Positions 44,719 through 54,958 of a DNA stretch of 64,000 bases are shown here, piece after piece. The DNA is from Paenibacillus antibioticophila (GTDB lineage: Bacteria > Bacillota > Bacilli > Paenibacillales > Paenibacillaceae). Made by a program: the position numbers and the translations under genes. Each line of letters starts with the position of its first letter. Position 1 is the first letter of the stretch. The stretch covers positions 2,573,480-2,637,479 of the forward strand of contig NZ_HG005139.1 in assembly GCF_000455265.1 (NCBI RefSeq). Reading direction: 5' to 3'. Below the pieces are notes generated by a model. The model ran no database searches, had not been told where the DNA came from, and saw only the letters and a program-made list of their open reading frames with translations.

Positions 44719-46062
44719 TTAAGCCAAAGCTTGCGTAATGGCTTGATCCATCACACGCACGAGACGGCCTTCGCTTGTGTTAGCGTCCGCTTTCGTTACC
44801 TGAACACGGCACAGCTTGCCGGTCAGGTCCTGCGATCCCTCAAAGCAAATCTGCAGATAGTTATCGCTGAAGCCCGCCACATAGCCAGTGCCCCAAGCCC
44901 CTTTTTCATCGCGCTCCGGGATGACCTCAAGCACTTGACCCACGAATTTCTCCGCATAGGAAAGCTGCATTTGCTCGGAAAGGTCGATCAATTGCTGAAC
45001 TCTGGCATTTTTAACTTCCTCATCAACCTGATCTTCCATCCGCGCAGCCGGGGTTCCGGTCCGTTTGGAGTATGGAAATACATGCATCTCGGAGAAGCCG
45101 ATGCGCTTGATGGCCTCAAAGCCTTCATTGAACAGCTCGTCAGTCTCGCCCGGGAAGCCGACGATCAAATCGGTTGTAATCGCCACCTCCGGCATGAAGG
45201 CACGGATCTTCGCAATCTTTTCCTCAAATTCTTCAATGGTGTATTTCCGTCTCATCCGCTTGAGAACCTCGTTGCTTCCGGCCTGAAGCGGGATGTGGAA
45301 GTGACGGCACATCTTGGACGAATGCTTGAGCACCTCAAGCATCCGGTCATCGATCTGACTCGCTTCAATGGAGCTGATCCGGATCCGCCCCAGACCTTCA
45401 ATCTTATCAAGCTCCCATAACAAATCGGCAAGACTGAAATCCTCCAGATCATCGCCGTATCCGCCAGTATGGATGCCCGTCAGTACAATTTCATTATAGC
45501 CTGCGGCTACCAGCTGCTTGGCCTGGGCTACAACGTTCTTCGGATCACGGCTTCGCGACAATCCGCGCGACCAGGGAATGATACAGAACGTACAGAAGTT
45601 GTTACAGCCCTCCTGAATTTTGAGAAAGGCCCGGGTATGATCCGCAAAGCCCGGCACATCAAGCTCTTCAAACTCCCGGGTCTTCATGATATTGCGGACA
45701 GCATTAATCGGACGACGCTGGGCTTGCAATTCCTTCACATAAGGAATGATTTTGTCGCGATCCTGCGTACCGACAACGAGATCCACGCCCGGGATATCCA
45801 GGATTTCTGCAGGCGAGGTCTGGGCGTAGCAGCCCGTTACTGCCACAATCGCATCCGGATTTCTGCGAATGGCGCGGCGAATAATCTGCCGGCTCTTCTT
45901 ATCCCCGGTATTCGTCACCGTACATGTATTGATCAGATATACATCGGCGGTCTGTTCAAAGTCCACCTGTTCATAGCCTTCATTTTTAAACATCTGCCAG
46001 ATCGCTTCTGTATCATAGAAATTGACCTTGCAGCCCACAGTATAAAATGCAACGGATGCCAC
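44719..46062 (-). CDS. mtaB: tRNA ct6A/t6A C2-methylthiotransferase MtaB
   Basis: A 447-residue methylthiotransferase of the MiaB/MtaB group. The N-terminal UPF0004 domain has VGCKVNFYDTEA and NTCTVTNTGDKKSRQ with auxiliary cluster cysteines. The radical SAM motif is CNNFCTFCIIPW, and a C-terminal TRAM domain ends it. It makes ms2t6A37 in tRNA. I start it at GTG 46062 (ASVAFYTVGCKVN follows) because GGGGGG lies seven bases upstream and the family begins here. An ATG ten codons earlier would overlap rsmE. GTG comes one base after the rsmE TAA, so the two are coupled. Confidence 0.94.
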   Translation of the reverse strand: MASVAFYTVGCKVNFYDTEAIWQMFKNEGYEQVDFEQTADVYLINTCTVTNTGDKKSRQIIRRAIRRNPDAIVAVTGCYAQTSPAEILDIPGVDLVVGTQDRDKIIPYVKELQAQRRPINAVRNIMKTREFEELDVPGFADHTRAFLKIQEGCNNFCTFCIIPWSRGLSRSRDPKNVVAQAKQLVAAGYNEIVLTGIHTGGYGDDLEDFSLADLLWELDKIEGLGRIRISSIEASQIDDRMLEVLKHSSKMCRHFHIPLQAGSNEVLKRMRRKYTIEEFEEKIAKIRAFMPEVAITTDLIVGFPGETDELFNEGFEAIKRIGFSEMHVFPYSKRTGTPAARMEDQVDEEVKNARVQQLIDLSEQMQLSYAEKFVGQVLEVIPERDEKGAWGTGYVAGFSDNYLQICFEGSQDLTGKLCRVQVTKADANTSEGRLVRVMDQAITQALA

Positions 46063-46063
46063 G

Positions 46064-46828
46064 TTACATCCCCCCCATTTCTCCAGATTCATACATGATG
46101 CATGTCAGGGCAGCCATTCCCGCTGTCTCCGTTCTTAAAATCCGTCTGCCAAGCGAAGTGGATACGGCTCCCGCTTCCTCCGCCTCCTGGATTTCCCGTT
46201 CCGAAAATCCGCCCTCCGGACCAATCACGACGGCAACATGGCACTGGTTCTCCCGCAGTGTCGCCTCAATCAAGGGGCGAAGCACATCTCTAAGCCCGCC
46301 GCCATCTTCCTTCTCATAGCAGATGCATACAAGATCAAAGGTATCCAATCGACGGAGCAATTCCTTCCATGAGATTGGAGTCTCTACGGCTGGAATTACA
46401 CTGCGGTGTGATTGCTCAGCCGCTTCCTTGGCGATTTTACGCCACCGGGCTATCCGCTTTTCTTCCTTCTTGCCATCATACTGTACGACAGTCCGTTCCG
46501 AGATAAAGGGCAGAAATCCATCTGCACCAATTTCCGTGCATTTTTGAATGACCGTCTCCATTTTGTCGCCCTTCGGCAGGCTCTGGACAAGTGTGACTTT
46601 CACCCAAGGCTCGCCTTTCTGCTCAAGCATTTCAAGGATCTCCGCAGATACTGTCTCCGGCTCCAAGGATACAATTTTGACAAGGGCATCCCGGGAGGCA
46701 CCGTCACTGACGATGAACTGATCGCCCGGTTTGGATCTCATAACTTTGCTTATATGGCGGGCGTCTTCACCTGTGATTGTTACAGAACGCTCTCCGAATT
46801 GATCGGGCCCAATAAAGTACCGCTGCAT
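46064..46828 (-). CDS. rsmE: 16S rRNA (uracil(1498)-N(3))-methyltransferase RsmE
   Basis: ATG at 46828 (MQRYFIGPDQFGERSVTITG) is chosen because AAGGA lies nine bases upstream and the family starts here. The 254-residue protein has an N-terminal PUA-like domain (HISKVMRSKPGDQFIVSDG) and a SPOUT methyltransferase domain with the knot motifs VVIGPEGGFSEREI and LGRRILRTETAGMAAL. It methylates U1498 of 16S rRNA. It follows prmA's neighbourhood in the yqeT-yqeU-yqeV order, here interrupted by the M50 gene. Confidence 0.95.
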   Translation of the reverse strand: MQRYFIGPDQFGERSVTITGEDARHISKVMRSKPGDQFIVSDGASRDALVKIVSLEPETVSAEILEMLEQKGEPWVKVTLVQSLPKGDKMETVIQKCTEIGADGFLPFISERTVVQYDGKKEEKRIARWRKIAKEAAEQSHRSVIPAVETPISWKELLRRLDTFDLVCICYEKEDGGGLRDVLRPLIEATLRENQCHVAVVIGPEGGFSEREIQEAEEAGAVSTSLGRRILRTETAGMAALTCIMYESGEMGGM

Positions 46829-46931
46829 AATCACCATTCCTTGCACAAAATAAACCAAAATACATCATACAACTTTTATTTTCCGGATTCCAGTGGCGGT
46901 TTTAGGGAGAACTCCGAACTGCCCCCTTAAG

Positions 46932-46964
46932 CTCAAATTTAAAAAGTCGGCTTTTTGAACTACC
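46932..46964. repeat. Small dispersed hairpin repeat (second copy)
   Basis: AAAAAGTCGGCTTTTTGAACTACC at its core is related to 23865-23893 (shared AAAAGT...CTTTTGAACTACC). It abuts the stop codon of the M50 peptidase gene and may serve as a weak terminator there. Confidence 0.5.
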
Positions 46965-46966
46965 TC

Positions 46967-47653
46967 TTAAGCTCCGAACAGAACACGGAAGAAGATCAGA
47001 AAATGTTCCGCCAGCGCATTTGCCGCTCCGTACAGCGGCACTATAGTATAGAGCCGAAATGTAGGCACTACCAGAATAATCAAGAAAACCAGGATCGACC
47101 ATTGCTCAAATCGGTGCAGGATGCCCAGCATCCGGCGCGGCACCAGATCTTCGACGATCCGGTAACCGTCCAGCGGCGGCAAGGGAATAAGGTTGAACAG
47201 ACACAGAAAGAAGTTCATGACGATAAAAGTGCTGAAAAAGATATGAATCGCCTGCTGCAACTTATCCTCTACCATAAATGGAGATACTACTCCGGACTGC
47301 AAAAGCGCTGCATAGATCACCGAGCCGAGCACGGCCAGCAATAAATTGCTCAGCGGGCCGGCAACCGAGACGATAATGCCCATTAAACGGGGCTTGTCGA
47401 AGTTATCGCGATTGACCGGGACCGGTCTGGCCCAGCCGAAGCCTGCTATCAACAGCAGGACAATACCGAAAAAATCAAAGTGAACCGTCGGATTAAGGGT
47501 AACCCTTCCAAGCATCTTGGCTGTAGGGTCACCGAACCGATAAGCAAAATAGGCATGAGAAAATTCATGGACTGTAAATGCAATCAGCAATGTAACCAGG
47601 TAGAACGGCAACTCGCTGATTGGCACATACAAGAGTTTATTTAGAAACTCCAT
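46967..47653 (-). CDS. Site-2 protease family (M50) membrane metallopeptidase
   Basis: The 228-residue protein has the zinc motif HEFSH (His29, Glu30, His33) in an N-terminal membrane helix. The third-ligand region is FNLIPLPPLDGYRI near residue 170. Five to six membrane helices are predicted, and there is no PDZ domain. This is the short YwhC-like branch of site-2 proteases; its substrate is unknown. ATG at 47653 follows GAGGTAAATAA, and it starts four bases after the prmA stop, so it is probably co-transcribed with prmA. Confidence 0.92.
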   Translation of the reverse strand: MEFLNKLLYVPISELPFYLVTLLIAFTVHEFSHAYFAYRFGDPTAKMLGRVTLNPTVHFDFFGIVLLLIAGFGWARPVPVNRDNFDKPRLMGIIVSVAGPLSNLLLAVLGSVIYAALLQSGVVSPFMVEDKLQQAIHIFFSTFIVMNFFLCLFNLIPLPPLDGYRIVEDLVPRRMLGILHRFEQWSILVFLIILVVPTFRLYTIVPLYGAANALAEHFLIFFRVLFGA

Positions 47654-47657
47654 TTAT

Positions 47658-48626
47658 TTACCTCTTTCTCGCTACAAAGGCAACCCAATCCTCTTCACGG
47701 GCTGTCTGCGTGATCTCAAAGCCGGCAGCAAGCAGCGCGTCTTGCACAGCCTGCTCCTTGTTCTTATAAATACCTGAAGCAATATAAATTCCGCCTGACT
47801 CAAGCGCTTCATAGACATCCTCAATGAATAGCAAAATGATTTCGGCCAAAATGTTGGCAACCACAACGCGAACCGGCAGCTTCACAGATATCGGGGTGTT
47901 CACACCTTGCTTCAATACCGACAGCAGATCGCTTTCCACAACCTGAATCCGATCTTCCAGGCCGTTCAATCTTGTGTTCTCCGCGGCACTGGAGACAGCT
48001 ACAGGATCCAGATCCAGCGCCAGCACCCGGGAAGCACCTAATCTGCATGCGCCTATGGCAAGAATTCCGGAACCGGTGCCGACATCTATAACTTCGTCTC
48101 CCGGCTGTATTACACCTTCTAATGTGCGTAAGCACAACGATGTCGTAGGATGCGTGCCTGTGCCGAAGGCCATACCCGGATCAAGCTCAATAATCTGCTC
48201 TTGATCCGATTGCGGCGTGTACTCTTCCCAGGTCGGCTTGATGGTCAAGCGATCGGACACCTTTAGCGGCTTGAAATATTGCTTCCAGTTGTTCGCCCAA
48301 TCATCCTCATCCACCTCTCTGATGGAGTAAACAGGCTGTCCGGGATCAATGTCATATTCCCGAAGCTCTTCAACCCGCCGCCTGATCTGTACTGCCACCT
48401 CATCCAAGGCAATCCCTTCCGGAAAATAGCCAAGAATCTTCGCCTCTCCCTCCGGAATGTCGTTAGGAGGAATTTCAAACCATTGACCGAGCGAGGTGTC
48501 GCGGGGCTTGCTATTATCGACATGCTCTTCTATCGTAACGCCGCCTGCACCTGCCTCATGCAGAAAGTTGGTGATCATCTCCACGGCCTCTTCGGTAGTA
48601 TGTATTGTAAGTTCATTCCATTTCAT
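47658..48626 (-). CDS. prmA: Ribosomal protein L11 methyltransferase PrmA
   Basis: The 322-residue protein has the PrmA N-terminal substrate-binding domain (WNELTIHTTEEAVEMITNFL) and the SAM domain with PGMAFGTGTHPTTSLCLR, VIDVGTGSGILAIGA and VVANILAEIILLF. It trimethylates ribosomal protein L11. ATG at 48626 lies behind AAGGAGGAAAAC. It is downstream of dnaJ as in B. subtilis (yqeT), but two small genes and two terminators intervene. Confidence 0.96.
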   Translation of the reverse strand: MKWNELTIHTTEEAVEMITNFLHEAGAGGVTIEEHVDNSKPRDTSLGQWFEIPPNDIPEGEAKILGYFPEGIALDEVAVQIRRRVEELREYDIDPGQPVYSIREVDEDDWANNWKQYFKPLKVSDRLTIKPTWEEYTPQSDQEQIIELDPGMAFGTGTHPTTSLCLRTLEGVIQPGDEVIDVGTGSGILAIGACRLGASRVLALDLDPVAVSSAAENTRLNGLEDRIQVVESDLLSVLKQGVNTPISVKLPVRVVVANILAEIILLFIEDVYEALESGGIYIASGIYKNKEQAVQDALLAAGFEITQTAREEDWVAFVARKR

Positions 48627-48690
48627 CGTAAGTTTTCCTCCTTGAAATCATGCATAAGGTTTATTGTACTATAGACCGGGACATTATCGC

Positions 48691-48720
48691 AAAAAAAGGC
48701 CGGGCATCAGCACCCGGCGC
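48691..48720 (-). terminator. Terminator of the YfhD-like gene
   Basis: On the minus strand GCCGGG-TGCTGATG-CCCGGC is followed by CTTTTTTT, starting within a few bases of the stop codon. It insulates prmA from the small genes. Confidence 0.9.
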
Positions 48721-48725
48721 TTTCA

Positions 48726-48914
48726 TTACAATTTTCGCTTTCCTTCCTGTCGAGCATTTGCCCGTTCACTGCGCTCCAAGGCTTCCCAGTCCTCCTGATC
48801 TGCCAGGTCATCGGAAAATTCAACGTCTTCATGATATCCTCCGGACAAATCGTTCAGGCTTCTATCAGCCGATCCCCTTTTCGTACGCCGATCCTCTGAA
48901 CTAAATTTGGACAT
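48726..48914 (-). CDS. YfhD-like small hydrophilic protein
   Basis: This 62-residue charged protein contains DVEFSDDLADQEDWEALER followed by an Arg/Ala/Glu-rich end. That matches the DVEFSxELADxEDxEAxxR pattern I associate with the YfhD family of small Bacillus proteins. ATG at 48914 lies behind AAGGGGGAAGG. No domain with known activity is present. The family assignment is moderate. Confidence 0.65.
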   Translation of the reverse strand: MSKFSSEDRRTKRGSADRSLNDLSGGYHEDVEFSDDLADQEDWEALERSERANARQEGKRKL

Positions 48915-48957
48915 CTTGTACCTTCCCCCTTCACAGATTTGAGTTGCTTGCTAAAGG

Positions 48958-49266
48958 CTATAGCAGTCCGTCCAGGTCCTCAATCAGACGCAATGCCTGA
49001 TGATGAATGCCTTCATCCACGACGGCGGTAAGCAGGATATCCCTTCCGGTTGGCCCTCCTTGTCCGCCATGACTCATGCCGCTTGAAGCCGGATCAGCAG
49101 CGCTAAGAATCCCTAAGGAGTCTCCGAACTCAACAGAGTATTCTTCTCCATAACGGCTGATGCGATCGATAGATACATCCGCCGCTCTTAACGCACGGAG
49201 CTTGGCAGCTGCTTCACCGGCTTCCTCAGGGCTTTTGAAATACGCCAGAATATTTTTCTCGCCCAT
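48958..49266 (-). CDS. Small protein of unknown function, downstream of dnaJ
   Basis: The 102-residue protein starts MGEKNILAYFKSPEEAGEAA, a beta-strand/helix opening like that of YflT-type general-stress domains. A variable Ser/Gly-rich middle (ASSGMSHGGQGG) and a second strand/helix unit (ILLTAVVDEGIHHQALRLIED) follow. I read it as a small ferredoxin-like alpha/beta fold, but no family is certain. ATG at 49266 lies behind AAGGAAGGAC. The dnaJ terminator is just upstream, so it probably has its own promoter in the ~100 bp before it. Confidence 0.7.
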   Translation of the reverse strand: MGEKNILAYFKSPEEAGEAAAKLRALRAADVSIDRISRYGEEYSVEFGDSLGILSAADPASSGMSHGGQGGPTGRDILLTAVVDEGIHHQALRLIEDLDGLL

Positions 49267-49361
49267 ACCGCATTCTGTCCTTCCTTCAATAATGAACAGA
49301 ACCTTACAAGGTTCCTCGAGGATTAGGATGAGTATCTGGATAAGTATTTATCCTCTGAAAA

Positions 49362-49402
49362 TAAAAAAGAGCGGCCCGGCATCATCTTGCGATGTCCGGG
49401 CA
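49362..49402 (-). terminator. Terminator of the hrcA-grpE-dnaK-dnaJ operon
   Basis: On the minus strand GCCCGGACATC pairs with GATGCCGGGC across GCAAGAT and is followed by CGCTCTTTTTT. It lies about 34 bases after the dnaJ stop. Confidence 0.88.
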
Positions 49403-49435
49403 GCCCTCATGCCGCTATAGGCCTATCCTGTTAAA

Positions 49436-50554
49436 TTAATCCCCGCGGAAAGCCCGCTTCATACGGTCGAAGAACGACTGTTCATGCTCATGCGTGAATT
49501 CCCCATCGAGCGAAGCGAATTGGCGCAGCAATTCCTTCTGCTCCTCGTTGAGCTTGCTAGGAGTAACAACCACAACCTTGACATGCTGATCCCCTTGACC
49601 GATGCCGCGCAGCTTAGGCACCCCTTTGCCCTTAAGGCGGAAGTAGGTTCCCGTCTGTGTACCGGCAGGAATCTTCAGCTTTACCTTCTCCGTCAAGGTC
49701 GGAATTTCGATCTCATCGCCTAGTGCAGCCTGGGCAAAGGTCAGCGGAATCTCACAATAAATATCGTCGCCTTCCCGATCGAAGAAATCATGAGATTTCA
49801 CACGGATAATGATATATAGATCGCCGGCCGGACCTCCGCGCAGCCCGCCTTCACCCTCTCCGGCCATCCGAAGCTGAGCGCCGTCATCCACGCCCGCCGG
49901 AATGCGGACATGAATCTTCCGCTGTTTCTTGACCTTGCCGTTACCACCGCAGGTGGTGCACTTCTCCCTGATAATCTGTCCTCTACCGCCGCAGTTAGAG
50001 CATGCACGGCGGTTAACCATACGGCCAAATGGCGTATTCTGCACGACCTCCTGTTGGCCTGAACCATGACAGACAGAACAAGTCTCAGGCCGGGTGCCCG
50101 GCTTTGCTCCGCTCCCGTTACAAGTATCGCAATTCTCTGTCCGGGGAATCGTGATATCTGTCTCTTTGCCGAATACGGCTTCCTTGAATTCGATGGTCAT
50201 CGTATATTGCAGATCATTACCTCGCTGCGGAGCATTCGGATCACGCCGATTCCCTCCGCCGCCGAAGAACATATCGAAAATATCGCCAAAACCGCCGAAA
50301 TCGCCGGAAAAGCCTCCGCCCATCCCCTGGTTAGGATCGACATGCCCATATTGATCATATTGCGCCCGTTTGCCGGAATCACTCAGCACATCATAGGCTT
50401 CCTTCACTTCCTTGAACTTTGCCTCCGCGTCATCCGCCTTGTTCACATCCGGATGATACTGCCGTGCCAGCTTTCGGTAAGCCTTCTTGATCTCTTCCTC
50501 GGAAGCTGACTTGCCGAGGCCCAGCACCTCGTAATAGTCCCGTTTCTCTGCCAT
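49436..50554 (-). CDS. dnaJ: Chaperone protein DnaJ
   Basis: The 372-residue type I DnaJ has the J domain with YHPDVNK (HPD), a Gly/Phe-rich region ([20 protein letters not shown]), four CxxCxGxG zinc motifs ([32 protein letters not shown]) and two C-terminal beta domains. It stimulates DnaK ATPase. ATG at 50554. It follows dnaK in the heat-shock operon after a 151-bp gap that contains a stem-loop. Confidence 0.97.
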   Translation of the reverse strand: MAEKRDYYEVLGLGKSASEEEIKKAYRKLARQYHPDVNKADDAEAKFKEVKEAYDVLSDSGKRAQYDQYGHVDPNQGMGGGFSGDFGGFGDIFDMFFGGGGNRRDPNAPQRGNDLQYTMTIEFKEAVFGKETDITIPRTENCDTCNGSGAKPGTRPETCSVCHGSGQQEVVQNTPFGRMVNRRACSNCGGRGQIIREKCTTCGGNGKVKKQRKIHVRIPAGVDDGAQLRMAGEGEGGLRGGPAGDLYIIIRVKSHDFFDREGDDIYCEIPLTFAQAALGDEIEIPTLTEKVKLKIPAGTQTGTYFRLKGKGVPKLRGIGQGDQHVKVVVVTPSKLNEEQKELLRQFASLDGEFTHEHEQSFFDRMKRAFRGD

Positions 50555-50621
50555 CCTTCCACCCCCATACTTGACTTGAAGCCCTGCTGTAAAGACCGGC
50601 CCTTAATCCGGCAAAAGGAAA

Positions 50622-50651
50622 GTCAAAGCGCAGGCTTACCTGCACTTTGAC
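50622..50651 (-). other. Stem-loop in the dnaK-dnaJ gap
   Basis: On the minus strand GTCAAAGTGCAGG and CCTGCGCTTTGAC form a near-perfect 13-bp stem with a TAAG loop, followed by TTTCC. It may lower dnaJ expression relative to dnaK by partial termination or by RNA processing. Confidence 0.65.
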
Positions 50652-50705
50652 CTCCCCAGCTCACCCAAGTCTATTTACTCTATGCATCAAGGCATGTGCC
50701 TCGGA

Positions 50706-52559
<1,854 letters not shown>

Positions 52560-52592
52560 TTAAATGTATGCTGCAAACTGGGAAAAGGGCGA

Positions 52593-53189
52593 TTAACCTT
52601 TCACTTTGACCATCGCCGGACGAAGCACTTTATCTTTCAGCATGTAGCCTTTTTGTACTTCTTCGACCACATCGCCTTCCTCATATTCATCGCTCTCCAC
52701 CTGCATAATCGCCTGGTGGTACTCGGGGTTGAACGGTGTCCCCACAGCCTCCATCGGCGTCAAGCCTTCCGCTTTAAGAATACCTTCCAGTTGGCGGAAG
52801 ATCATCTCAACACCCTTGGCATAAGAAGCTGCCTCCGGCACATCGGAAACCGAGCCCAAAGCGCGTTCAAAATTGTCAATGACCGGCAGAAGCTCGGTAA
52901 TAAGCTTGGCAGATGCATACTTGCCCAGCTCTTCCTTCTCCTTCACGGTCCGGCGGCGGAAGTTATCATAATCGGCCTGTGTACGAAGCAGACGCTGCTT
53001 GTGCTCTTCTATTTCAGCCTTCAGCTTCTCCGTCTCAGCCTCAAGGGCTTGATCCTGATCACCCGCTGCCTGTTCCTGAACATCTTCTTCAGGAGTGCCG
53101 TCGTCCGTTACGTTGTCCGTATCCGCATTTTCCAGCTCTTCTTTAACTCCAGTCTCCATCTCGTCTTGAATCGGTTGTTGTTCCTTCAA
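52593..53189 (-). CDS. grpE: Nucleotide exchange factor GrpE
   Basis: The 198-residue protein has an acidic, disordered N-terminus (residues ~1-55, rich in Glu/Asp), a long coiled coil, and the GrpE head domain (LLPVIDNFERAL, GTPFNPEYHQAIMQ, VVEEVQKGYMLKDKVLRPAM). It releases ADP from DnaK. The start is TTG at 53189 with GGAGGTGACATC directly upstream. It lies between hrcA and dnaK. Confidence 0.96.
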   Translation of the reverse strand: MKEQQPIQDEMETGVKEELENADTDNVTDDGTPEEDVQEQAAGDQDQALEAETEKLKAEIEEHKQRLLRTQADYDNFRRRTVKEKEELGKYASAKLITELLPVIDNFERALGSVSDVPEAASYAKGVEMIFRQLEGILKAEGLTPMEAVGTPFNPEYHQAIMQVESDEYEEGDVVEEVQKGYMLKDKVLRPAMVKVKG

Positions 53190-53248
53190 GATGTCACCTC
53201 CTTAGACAAAATTGCTGCAATTCATCTGCATCATTTACCCTATTGAAT

Positions 53249-54280
53249 TTAATGAATCCTGGATAAAAATCTGCTCAGGTCTTTTGATAGGATGTCCAGG
53301 ATTCCAATAACCCGTGCATACTCCATTCGTGTCGGACCAAGAATCCCAATCGTTCCCACCGCTTCACCGTCAATTGCATAGGTCGCCGTAATCAGACTAC
53401 AGTTCGCAAAGGCTTCATGGCCATTTTCAGTCCCGATCCTCACCTGTATACCGCCCGGGCTTGAAGCCGAGGCCATCATTTTCAGCATCGTCGGCGTCTC
53501 CTGGAACAAATCGAGAATGCTCTTTACCTTATCAACCTCTCGGAATTCCGGCTGGGTCAGCATATTCGTCATCCCGCTAAGGAACAAACGCTGCGTATCC
53601 TGCCCATTATCAAGCGCATCATCCAATACACTCATCAGACCCTCGAAATGACTCACATAACGCTCCATTTCCTGACCGATCTCGTTGTAGAGCGCCGTCT
53701 TCAGCTTGTAAATAGGTATCCCGGTCAATTTTCGGTTAAGCAGGTTCACGAAATGCTCGATCTCCGAAACTGAAATTCCGGCCGGAATGGATACGGTCTT
53801 GTTCTCCACTTGACCCGTATTGGTCACGATAATGGCGACAGCCGTATTCTCATTCAGCGGCAGCAGCTGAAAATGACGCAACGACGTATTAAAAACTTCC
53901 GGCCCAAGCAGGATGGAAGTGTAATTCGTCATATTGGAAAGAATGGTGCCCGCATGCTGTACGATCTGTTCAATCGCATTCAGCTTCTCCGCAAAAAACG
54001 TCTTCAGGGTATGCAATTCCTTCGGCTTGATCAGATCCTGGGGAGCCAGATGATCCACATAGTATCGGTATCCCTTATGAGAAGGTATCCGTCCTGCAGA
54101 AGTATGAGGCTGCTCCAGAAATCCAAGTTCCTCCAGGTCGGCCATCTCATTGCGGATGGTGGCTGGACTGTAAGAAACATCTCCCCGCTTGGATATGCTC
54201 CGGGATCCCACCGGCTCCGCTGAACGGATATAATCATCAACTATAGCATTAAGTATCATCCTTTGGCGTTCCGTAAGCAT
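53249..54280 (-). CDS. hrcA: Heat-inducible transcriptional repressor HrcA
   Basis: The 343-residue protein has the N-terminal winged helix-turn-helix (LTERQRMILNAIVDDYIRSA, SYSPATIRNEMADLEELG) and a GAF-like regulatory domain. It represses the dnaK operon by binding CIRCE, which is present 47 bases upstream of its own start, so it autoregulates. ATG at 54280 lies behind AGGAGGGATTACC. Confidence 0.97.
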   Translation of the reverse strand: MLTERQRMILNAIVDDYIRSAEPVGSRSISKRGDVSYSPATIRNEMADLEELGFLEQPHTSAGRIPSHKGYRYYVDHLAPQDLIKPKELHTLKTFFAEKLNAIEQIVQHAGTILSNMTNYTSILLGPEVFNTSLRHFQLLPLNENTAVAIIVTNTGQVENKTVSIPAGISVSEIEHFVNLLNRKLTGIPIYKLKTALYNEIGQEMERYVSHFEGLMSVLDDALDNGQDTQRLFLSGMTNMLTQPEFREVDKVKSILDLFQETPTMLKMMASASSPGGIQVRIGTENGHEAFANCSLITATYAIDGEAVGTIGILGPTRMEYARVIGILDILSKDLSRFLSRIH

Positions 54281-54326
54281 GGTAATCCCTCCTGTATCAC
54301 TTGGATAAAGCTCTGTTTCAAGCTCG

Positions 54327-54353
54327 TTAGCACTCGTTGTCGTTGAGTGCTAA
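54327..54353 (-). promoter_or_regulatory. CIRCE operator (HrcA binding site)
   Basis: The perfect inverted repeat TTAGCACTC-N9-GAGTGCTAA is present without a single mismatch. It lies in the 5' leader between the hrcA promoter and hrcA start. Confidence 0.98.
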
Positions 54354-54364
54354 TCACTATTACA

Positions 54365-54394
54365 AAAATACCAAACCAACCTGACGATTGTCAA
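54365..54394 (-). promoter_or_regulatory. SigA-type promoter of the hrcA operon
   Basis: Minus-strand TTGACA (54389-54394) and TATTTT (54365-54370) are 18 bases apart. The predicted start site falls just before CIRCE, the usual arrangement. Confidence 0.75.
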
Positions 54395-54395
54395 G

Positions 54396-54863
54396 TCAGT
54401 TCAGTATCTTGAGCACAGCTATTTCGTCGCAGCATTGCTGCTTCGAACAGTTCACGCAATCCCGCCATACTTTCTCCGGAAAAATCTCCTTTTCCACCAC
54501 ATGATATCCATTCTTTAAAAAGAAGGAGACCTCATAGGTAAGAGCCATCACCCGGGGGAGGGACTGCTTTCTCGCTTCCATCTCCAGCTGCTCAACAAGC
54601 ATCGAGCCTAGTCCGCGGCCTTTATACCCTTCCGAGATGCCAAGCGAGCGAATCTCCACCAGCTCATCTCCGAGCTTGCATAACGATCCGCAGCCTACAA
54701 TGATACCGTCTGCTTCCGCAACGATGAAATCTTCGATCTGCCGCTCGAGCACAGCCCGGGAGCGCGGGAGCATGATCCCCTTTTTTGCATATTCATCTAT
54801 AAGCTCAAAAAGCTGACCTACATCCTCCAGCTTCGCTTGTCTGCATAAGATAACAGCCTGCAT
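54396..54863 (-). CDS. GNAT N-acetyltransferase, short N-acetylglutamate-synthase-like
   Basis: ATG at 54863 (MQAVILCRQAKLEDV) is chosen because GGAGGGGGAGAAGGT lies just upstream. The 155-residue GNAT protein has VEIRSLGISEGYKGRGLGSM with the acetyl-CoA loop and LTYEVSFFLKNGYHVVEK. Its tail, VWRDCVNCSKQQCCDEIAV, closely follows the tail seen in short ArgA-type N-acetylglutamate synthases (DCxxCPKF..CDEIAM). A role in arginine synthesis is therefore possible, but no arg genes are nearby. It lies between hemW and hrcA and runs in the same direction. Confidence 0.8.
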   Translation of the reverse strand: MQAVILCRQAKLEDVGQLFELIDEYAKKGIMLPRSRAVLERQIEDFIVAEADGIIVGCGSLCKLGDELVEIRSLGISEGYKGRGLGSMLVEQLEMEARKQSLPRVMALTYEVSFFLKNGYHVVEKEIFPEKVWRDCVNCSKQQCCDEIAVLKILN

Positions 54864-54958
54864 ACCTTCTCCCCCTCCGATCAACGCTGCAATGATTTAC
54901 GAATAAATATACATCACAGTGTATAAAAGTTCAAGAGAGAATATACATTCTATTTCCC

